Shown here piece after piece: positions 58,671 through 64,000 of a stretch of DNA of 64,000 nt. The DNA is taken from NCBI GenBank assembly GCA_934630815.1, contig CAKTWI010000009.1:15310-79309 (forward strand), given 5' to 3'. The notes below the pieces were generated by a model, which saw nothing but the letters and a program-made list of their open reading frames with translations, was not told where the DNA came from and made no database searches. How positions within the stretch are numbered: the stretch's first letter is position 1; every line of letters starts with the position of its first letter. This DNA comes from an uncultured Senegalimassilia sp. (GTDB lineage: Bacteria > Actinomycetota > Coriobacteriia > Coriobacteriales > Eggerthellaceae). Position numbers and translations under genes: made by a program.

Positions 58671-59777
58671 TTACGCTAGATCGAACAGAGCGCCGTACAG
58701 CTGATTACCGCACAACCATCCGCGCTCGGTCGGCCTCCAACGTCCTTCGACGTGCTCGCACAGCCCTTGTTCGGCGAGCACGTCGAGCGTCTCCGGGGTT
58801 TTCGGCAGCAACTGCACAGCACGCTGCACCAGATCATCGGAAATACCGCACGACATACGCATGCCCAACATCATGTCCTCGGCAGCCATTTCCCCAGCGT
58901 CGAGGTCATCGGTTACCCGACCATCTTGAACGCGCATACGCCGCTCGGCGTTCTGCGTCATGCTGGCCGCGCTGCGCCCCAGGCCCAGATAAGGAACGCC
59001 GGTCCAGTACGCGATGTTATGACGGCACTCGAACCCGGGCTTCGCATAGCTTGCTACTTCGTAGCGCTCATATCCAGCCTGGGAGAGGATGCGCTCCGCC
59101 GCCTGCATATGCTCGGCTTCGACATCGTCATCAGGCTCTGCAAGCTGGCCGGACAAAACCATAGCGTCGAAGGGTGTATGCGGCTCGATGGTAAGCGGAT
59201 ACACGCTAACGTGGGACACCCCGCAATCGATGGCGGTTTTAACGCTGTCCTCGAACGACTCGAGGCTTTGACCGGGAATGCCGCACATAAGGTCGATGCT
59301 GACGTTTTCGAACCGTTCCCGCGCGCATGCGATGGCCCGTTTCGCTCCTTGCACATCATGAGCGCGCCCCAAGATGCCGAGCACGTGATCATCGAAGCTT
59401 TGCACGCCAATGGAGAGCCTGTTCACGCCAAGCGCCCAAATGTCGCGGACCATGGAAGAGGTCAGGCTTTCGGGGTTCGCCTCCATGGTGCATTCCACAT
59501 CGGGTTCCAAACGCATGGAAAGCCCCAGCGTATAAAGCAACATGGAGAGCCGCGGCATGCCCACATGGGAAGGGGTGCCGCCGCCAAGATACACCGTCGA
59601 GATGTTTCCCAACTCGCCTTCTTTCGACTTGCGCCGGATCTGCAGACACAGGTCTTCCACGTATTCGTCGATTTGCGGGCTTTCGGCGGGCACGGCAGCA
59701 GTAGCGAAATCGCAATAGCTGCAACGCTTCACGCAAAACGGCAGATGCAGGTACAGCGCGCGATAAGGATCATGCAT
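58671..59777 (-). CDS. hemW: Radical SAM haem chaperone HemW
   Basis: This 368-residue protein resembles coproporphyrinogen dehydrogenase but has the HemW pattern: C15-x3-C19-x2-C22 (CVKRCSYC) followed by DF, and HNIAYW near 235-240. HemW binds haem and delivers it to haem proteins; this fits a bacterium with c-type haem proteins such as the lipoprotein at 62925-63350. The ATG at 59777 overlaps dusB by 8 bases. Confidence 0.93.
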   Translation of the reverse strand: MHDPYRALYLHLPFCVKRCSYCDFATAAVPAESPQIDEYVEDLCLQIRRKSKEGELGNISTVYLGGGTPSHVGMPRLSMLLYTLGLSMRLEPDVECTMEANPESLTSSMVRDIWALGVNRLSIGVQSFDDHVLGILGRAHDVQGAKRAIACARERFENVSIDLMCGIPGQSLESFEDSVKTAIDCGVSHVSVYPLTIEPHTPFDAMVLSGQLAEPDDDVEAEHMQAAERILSQAGYERYEVASYAKPGFECRHNIAYWTGVPYLGLGRSAASMTQNAERRMRVQDGRVTDDLDAGEMAAEDMMLGMRMSCGISDDLVQRAVQLLPKTPETLDVLAEQGLCEHVEGRWRPTERGWLCGNQLYGALFDLA

Positions 59778-60741
59778 GGCTTCCCGCAATCTCGAGCAGC
59801 TCGTCGAACACGGCGTCGAAATCATCGACGCCCACGCAGGCGTTGATCTTCCCGCGCGCCGCAGCGGCGCCGGGAAGGCCCGTCATATACCACATGGCGT
59901 GCTTGCGCATGCGCACGATGTTGCGCCCTTCGCGCTGCGCAAGCAGCCGCGCATGGCGGCGAGCCATGGCGATACGCTCCTCGACGGTGGGCGCGGCGGG
60001 CTCCGGTAAACCAGCAAGCGCCGCTGCGGCCTGGGAGAATATCCAAGGATTGCCTTCAGCGGCTCGCGCGATCATAACGGCATCGCAGCCGGTTTGCCGG
60101 GTAATGGCCACGGCATCTGCGCCGCATTTGACATCGCCGTTGCCGACCACGGGCACATCCACCGCCTGCTTGACGCGCGCGATGACGCCCCAATCAGCGC
60201 AGCCGCGATACAGCTGCTCGGCATAACGGCCGTGCACCGCGACCGCAGCGGCCCCAGCATCCTGCATGCGAACCGCGAATTCGGGCGCAGTTTCGCGGCC
60301 CATGGCCCAACCACGGCGGAACTTCACGGTAACGGGATGCTCAACCGCCCGGCTTACCGCAGACACGATGGAGGCGGCAAGGTCGGGATCGCGCATAAGC
60401 GCGCTGCCGTCGCCTTTCGTGACGATCTTGCGCGCGGGGCAACCCATGTTGATGTCGATATAGGCAAGATTCTCGCCCATGACCTGCTCGATCCAAGCTG
60501 CTTGGGACGCCATGGTGTCAGGCTCGTGGCCAAACAGCTGCACGGCAACCATGTGCTCCCCTTGCGCCAAATCAAGCAGATGACGCGTTTTCTCGTTGGC
60601 ATAGGAAAGGCCTTTGGCGGAAACCATTTCGGTATACGTCAGATCGGCGCCCTGCTCGCGGCACAGCGTGCGAAACGCCATGTCCGAAACGCCCGCCATG
60701 GGCGCAAGCAGCAGGCGATGGCGATTAAAGAAATCGTACAT
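59770..60741 (-). CDS. dusB: tRNA-dihydrouridine synthase B
   Basis: This 323-residue FMN enzyme reduces uridines in the tRNA D-loop. The catalytic Cys is C101 (NMGCPARKI), and LAPMAGVSDMAFR at 12-24 and the phosphate-binding GNGDV near 202-206 are typical. It lies between a small membrane protein gene and hemW. Confidence 0.95.
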   Translation of the reverse strand: MYDFFNRHRLLLAPMAGVSDMAFRTLCREQGADLTYTEMVSAKGLSYANEKTRHLLDLAQGEHMVAVQLFGHEPDTMASQAAWIEQVMGENLAYIDINMGCPARKIVTKGDGSALMRDPDLAASIVSAVSRAVEHPVTVKFRRGWAMGRETAPEFAVRMQDAGAAAVAVHGRYAEQLYRGCADWGVIARVKQAVDVPVVGNGDVKCGADAVAITRQTGCDAVMIARAAEGNPWIFSQAAAALAGLPEPAAPTVEERIAMARRHARLLAQREGRNIVRMRKHAMWYMTGLPGAAAARGKINACVGVDDFDAVFDELLEIAGSHA

Positions 60742-60750
60742 GCGCCCGCC

Positions 60751-60945
60751 CTACATCGCAGACAGGATGTTCACACCGGAGACCAGCGTGAAGCCGAGCA
60801 GCACGATAAGGGCGAACACCACCACGATGCAGCCCAGACCTGCGGCCTTTGTACCGCCGCGCTGCGCCCGCTCGAGCTCTTCGCGAGCCTTCTTATCGTC
60901 GAACGCGTCGTCCAACCAGTTGTATTCGTCGCGCTTTGCGCCCAT
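60751..60945 (-). CDS. Small single-pass membrane protein of unknown function
   Basis: I do not recognise this 64-residue protein. A charged N-terminal half (YNWLDDAFDDKKAREELERA) is followed by a hydrophobic helix at about 38-61. It lies 9 bases before dusB and 15 bases after lepA, so it is in an operon. The start is uncertain: ATG 60945 or TTG 60954, the latter nearer to an AGGGG. Confidence 0.6.
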   Translation of the reverse strand: MGAKRDEYNWLDDAFDDKKAREELERAQRGGTKAAGLGCIVVVFALIVLLGFTLVSGVNILSAM

Positions 60946-60960
60946 ATTCCGCAACAGCCC

Positions 60961-62763
60961 CTAATCGTCGACCTTCAAAATAGCCATGAACGCCTCCTGC
61001 GGCACCTCGACGTTGCCGATGGCCTTCATGCGCTTCTTGCCCTGCTTCTGCTTCTCAAGCAGCTTGCGCTTGCGGCTGATATCGCCGCCGTAGCACTTCG
61101 CAAGCACGTCCTTGCGCTTGGCCTTCACCGTTTCGCGCGCAAGCACGCGCCCGCCGATGGCGGCCTGAATGGGAACCTCGAACATCTGACGAGGGATGAT
61201 CTCCTTGAGCTTTTCGGTGAGCACGCGGCCGCGATCGTAGGCTTTATCGCGATGCACGATGAAGCTGAGCGCGTCGATAGGCTTGCCGGAAAGCAGGATA
61301 TCGAGCTTGACCAGGTTCGACGGCTTGTACCCATCGAAGTCGTAATCAAGGCTGGCATAGCCTTTGGTATTGGACTTGAGCTTGTCGAAGTAGTCCATGA
61401 TGAGCTCGGAAAGCGGGATCTCCCACAGCATCTCCACCGTGTGCTGCGACAGGTAGTTCATGGTGACGAACGTGCCGCGGCGCGCCACGGTGAGGTCCAT
61501 GACGGCCCCGACGTAATCGGGCGGGATGAGGATCTTCGCCTTCAAGTAAGGCTCCTCGATGCGTTCGATCTCGCCGGGGTCGGGCATCTCCTGCGGGGAA
61601 TGCAGGCTGATCATCTCGCCGCCCTGGCGGAACACGTGATACTCCACGGAAGGCGCGGTGGCGAGCAGATCCAGATTGAACTCGCGCTCCAAGCGCTCCT
61701 TGACCACTTCCATATGCAGCAGGCCCAAAAAGCCCACGCGGAAGCCGAAGCCGAGCGCATGGGACTTCTCCGGCTCCCAGATGAGCGCAGGGTCGTTGAG
61801 CGACAGCTTCTCGAGCGCCTCTTTGAGCGGCTCGTACTGGTCGGAGTCGATGGGAAACAGGCCCGTGTATACCATAGGCTTGGCCTCGCGGTAACCCGGC
61901 AGGGGCTTATCGACGCCGCCCTCGGCCAACGTGAGCGTATCGCCCACCTTCACCTGGGAAAGGTCCTTCAGGCCGGTGACCAGGTAGCCGACCTCGCCCA
62001 CGCCGAGCTGCGGCAGCGGCTCCTCGGCGGGATGGCGCGCTCCCACCTCTTCGGCCAGAATGATCTTGCCACTGGCCATGAGCTTGAGCTTCTGGCCCTT
62101 ACGCATGGCGCCATCCACCACGCGCACAAGCGCCACGACGCCGCGGTACGGATCGAAGTAGCTGTCGAAGATAAGCGCGCGCAGGGGCGCATCGGCGTTG
62201 CCCTGCGGCGCGGGGATGTTGTAGACCACGGCCTCGAGCAGGTCATGGACGCCGACGCCGGTTTTGCCGCTTGCCAGCACGGCATCGTCGGCCGGGATAG
62301 CAAGGCCGTCCTCTATCTCGGCTTTGACGCGCTCGGGCTCGGCACTGGGAAGATCGATCTTATTGATAAGCGGGATGATCTCGAGGTTGGCGTTCATGGC
62401 CATCATGGCGTTGGCCACCGTTTGCGCCTCGACGCCCTGGGTGGCGTCGACCACGAGCACGGCGCCTTCGCATGCGGCCAGGCTGCGGCTGACCTCATAG
62501 GTGAAGTCGACATGACCCGGCGTATCGATGAGGTTGAACTGGTAAGTTTCGCCATCATCGGCGGTGTAGTTCACGCGAACGGCCTGGCTTTTGATGGTGA
62601 TGCCGCGTTCACGCTCAATGTCCATGCTGTCAAGCAGCTGGGCCTGCATGTCGCGATGCGCCACGGTGCCGGTCATCTCCAAGACGCGGTCGGAGAGCGT
62701 GGACTTACCATGGTCGATATGGGCGATGATGCTGAAGTTTCGGATATGCGATGGGTCGGTCAT
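60961..62763 (-). CDS. lepA: Elongation factor 4 (LepA)
   Basis: This 600-residue translational GTPase back-translocates or remodels ribosomes under stress. AHIDHGKST at 14-22 is G1, DTPGHVDF is G3 and NKID is G4; the C-terminal domain ending [18 protein letters not shown] is specific to LepA. The ATG at 62763 has AAGAGGG upstream. It leads the small membrane gene, dusB and hemW. Confidence 0.97.
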   Translation of the reverse strand: MTDPSHIRNFSIIAHIDHGKSTLSDRVLEMTGTVAHRDMQAQLLDSMDIERERGITIKSQAVRVNYTADDGETYQFNLIDTPGHVDFTYEVSRSLAACEGAVLVVDATQGVEAQTVANAMMAMNANLEIIPLINKIDLPSAEPERVKAEIEDGLAIPADDAVLASGKTGVGVHDLLEAVVYNIPAPQGNADAPLRALIFDSYFDPYRGVVALVRVVDGAMRKGQKLKLMASGKIILAEEVGARHPAEEPLPQLGVGEVGYLVTGLKDLSQVKVGDTLTLAEGGVDKPLPGYREAKPMVYTGLFPIDSDQYEPLKEALEKLSLNDPALIWEPEKSHALGFGFRVGFLGLLHMEVVKERLEREFNLDLLATAPSVEYHVFRQGGEMISLHSPQEMPDPGEIERIEEPYLKAKILIPPDYVGAVMDLTVARRGTFVTMNYLSQHTVEMLWEIPLSELIMDYFDKLKSNTKGYASLDYDFDGYKPSNLVKLDILLSGKPIDALSFIVHRDKAYDRGRVLTEKLKEIIPRQMFEVPIQAAIGGRVLARETVKAKRKDVLAKCYGGDISRKRKLLEKQKQGKKRMKAIGNVEVPQEAFMAILKVDD

Positions 62764-62881
62764 GTGCCCTCTTGCTTTCTTAACGCCGTAGTATTGCGAC
62801 GGCTGCACAACGGACTTGCCAGGCGCGTCAGCGCGCCGCGGACGATGTGTTCCCGCCGTGCAACCATGATGTTTGCATAGA

Positions 62882-62898
62882 AGCTGATTCTATCAGCT
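62882..62898. repeat. Small palindrome between the haem lipoprotein and lepA
   Basis: AGCTGAT-TCT-ATCAGCT has 7-bp arms. It lies 27 bases past the lipoprotein stop and could be a weak terminator. The rest of the 161-base gap shows only a short GC-rich hairpin near 62820-62834. Confidence 0.35.
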
Positions 62899-62924
62899 GG
62901 CAGCCGTTCCCTGCCGCCATAGCA

Positions 62925-63350
62925 CTACAATTCCACGTCAGCGGACCCTGAAGCATCCGGCGATACCGTGACGAGCTGGGCTTTGATATCTTTCCCGTTC
63001 GTGCACAGCGCCCAAGTGCCCTCGGACAGCTGCAGCTGAGCCGAACCATCGATCACCTTCACCGAAGAGGCCTGCTCGGGAACGAACTTGGAGCCGTCCT
63101 GGGAAACGAAGATGGGATTGCAGACCAGAACCTGCTCGGCGGAGGTTCGAACCGACACGGAGCCGTCCGATTGCACGGCGGATGAAGGGGCTACGCCGTC
63201 GTAGACCTGCTTGCTGCCGGAGTGGCAGCTAGAGCAATCCTGCCCTTGGTCGATGACTTCATGTTGGCCGGACCCGCAGCCGACAAGCGCAAACGCCATT
63301 GCAAGCGCAAAGGCCGCGCTCGCAGAAACAGCAGCCTTACGAAAACCCAT
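62925..63350 (-). CDS. Lipoprotein with one haem c motif
   Basis: This 141-residue protein has a signal peptide with lipobox LVGC (C25) and, soon after, C39-S-S-C42-H43, a CXXCH site for covalent haem c attachment. A further two cysteines occur at about 77 and 111. The remainder is beta-type with no family that I recognise. It should be an exported, lipid-anchored one-haem protein that passes electrons at the membrane surface. AAAGGGG precedes the ATG. It is divergent from rpsT and upstream of lepA. Confidence 0.72.
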   Translation of the reverse strand: MGFRKAAVSASAAFALAMAFALVGCGSGQHEVIDQGQDCSSCHSGSKQVYDGVAPSSAVQSDGSVSVRTSAEQVLVCNPIFVSQDGSKFVPEQASSVKVIDGSAQLQLSEGTWALCTNGKDIKAQLVTVSPDASGSADVEL

Positions 63351-63722
63351 GTTCGGCCCCTTTCAAGAGAAAATGTGCATCGAGTTGTGCATTGTTCTGC
63401 ACAACTGCAAATCAACAGGTGCAAAACCATGCGATATCGGGTATTCTAGCTCATAGCGTATCCGGCATATGCACGCCCTTGCAATCTACGCAGGGCATCC
63501 GCAGACAAGGCTGCATGAAGGATCATCGTGGTGCCGGGTGGCCGATTGGCTAGCTGAATGGGAAATCCTGTCCATTCCCGCATATGAATGCAGTTGCGCT
63601 GTGCGCGGCAAGCCATATGCCAATCCGTCACCTGTGCATCTCACCCACTCCTTCTCAGCTGCGCCGAATGCGCAAAGCAAGCCGAAAACGGCGAAACCAC
63701 GTTAGAGCGAAGGAGTTTCACA
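63351..63722. other. Divergent intergenic region of 372 bases
   Basis: This gap between the haem lipoprotein (-) and rpsT (+) should hold both promoters. It contains a palindrome at 63384-63405 and a weaker pair GAATGG/CCATTC at 63556-63577. I see no gene, tRNA or known RNA in it. GAAGGAG lies 7 bases before rpsT. Confidence 0.6.
63384..63405. promoter_or_regulatory. Palindrome in the leader of the haem lipoprotein gene
   Basis: GTTGTGCA (63384-63391) and TGCACAAC (63398-63405) are exact complements separated by TTGTTC. It lies 34 bases upstream of the lipoprotein ATG. Its size and symmetry suit a dimeric repressor; none is identified. Confidence 0.4.
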
Positions 63723-64000
63723 ATGGCAAACATCAAGAGCCAGAAGAAGCGCAACATCACCAACGAGAAGTCCCGTCAGCGTAACCGCGCCATCAAGTCC
63801 GAGCTGAAGACCGCTGTGCGCGCTGCACGCGAGGCCGTTGCCGCCGGCGACGCAACCGCTGCCTACGCCAAGGGCCTGTACGCTTGCCGTCTGCTCGACA
63901 AGGCCGTCTCCAAGGGCGTTATCCACAAGAACCAGGCTGCCAACCGCAAGTCCGGCGTGATGGCCCTCGTCAACACCATCGTCACCGACGAGGTGCGCGC
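63723..64000 (+). CDS. rpsT: 30S ribosomal protein S20 (3' partial)
   Basis: The frame starts [20 protein letters not shown] and matches S20, a helical 16S rRNA-binding protein, with [12 protein letters not shown] near 67-78. It has GAAGGAG upstream. The window ends about 92 codons in, close to the usual length of S20, so only the last residues are missing. Confidence 0.97.
   Translation, partial: MANIKSQKKRNITNEKSRQRNRAIKSELKTAVRAAREAVAAGDATAAYAKGLYACRLLDKAVSKGVIHKNQAANRKSGVMALVNTIVTDEVR

Noticed and set aside
60094-62880. A 928-codon open frame on the plus strand opposite lepA and dusB
   Set aside because: It is antisense to two well-recognised genes, has no family motif, and arises from the high-GC codon bias of the real strand.
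63351-63722. tRNA, SRP RNA or other known RNA gene in the gap before rpsT
   Set aside because: No T-loop, CCA end or SRP core could be found on either strand.
1-64000. CRISPR array, prophage or toxin-antitoxin locus
   Set aside because: No regularly spaced repeats, phage structural genes or recognisable toxin pairs were seen in any part of the window.

Overview
The window looks like a chromosomal segment of an anaerobic, high-GC Gram-positive bacterium of the class Coriobacteriia, most likely the Eggerthella/Slackia/Gordonibacter group. This is inferred from gene content only: an energy-converting [NiFe] hydrogenase, indolepyruvate:ferredoxin oxidoreductase with paired phenylacetate-CoA ligases, MenA, VanW, RNase J plus RNase Y, SpoVS in an otherwise non-sporulation context, a Gram-positive type LexA box, and a haem c lipoprotein. 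I cannot fix the genus from the sequence alone. No tRNA, rRNA, CRISPR array, prophage or full-length insertion sequence is visible.

Layout. 1-5.0 kb (+): the end of an ech operon (echA partial, echBCDEF) encoding a ferredoxin-dependent, ion-pumping hydrogenase. 5.1-8.1 kb (+): a CDP-alcohol phosphatidyltransferase and a VanW-family envelope protein. 8.2-17.0 kb (+): an aryl-acid module, paaK1-ACT1, then dacA and a zinc-ribbon/FHA protein, then iorA-iorB-ACT2-paaK2-gluQ. 17.0-17.3 kb: a convergent gap that carries a 65-bp perfectly palindromic insertion flanked by an 8-bp direct repeat. 17.3-23.1 kb: mixed strands, with a small membrane protein, menA, a DUF2974-type hydrolase, a thioesterase, a lipoprotein, a membrane protein, dut, nrdR, and a small SOS-controlled gene divergent from lexA. 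24.1-63.4 kb (almost all -): a long run of housekeeping genes. These are hflX, dapF, miaA, miaB, spoVS, a GHKL ATPase, rny, recX, recA, a pgsA-cinA fusion, rimO, yajQ, rodZ, ftsK, rnj, dapA, dapB, pnp, rpsO, a TSCPD protein, recO, a zinc-ribbon/PASTA protein, era, dgkA, ybeY, phoH, mtaB, rsmE, dnaJ, hrcA, hemW, dusB, a small membrane protein, lepA and a haem-binding lipoprotein. rpsT starts at the right edge (+).

How the parts may work together. Ior oxidises aromatic 2-oxo acids to aryl-acetyl-CoA and reduced ferredoxin. The PaaK-like ligases could handle the aryl-CoA, and Ech could re-oxidise the ferredoxin with H2 formation and ion pumping. SOS control is well supported: recA and the lexA/small-gene divergent promoter carry GAAC-N4-GTTC type boxes inside their promoters. 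The 97-residue tail-anchored protein at that divergent promoter has no recognised family and is a leading candidate for something new. RNA turnover (RNase Y, RNase J, PNPase), tRNA/ribosome modification (MiaA, MiaB, MtaB, RimO, RsmE, DusB, GluQ, YbeY) and cell-envelope genes (DapA/B/F, RodZ, FtsK, DacA, VanW, DgkA) dominate the remainder. The stretch from about 16 to 30 kb looks visibly richer in A/T than the flanks although it carries core genes.
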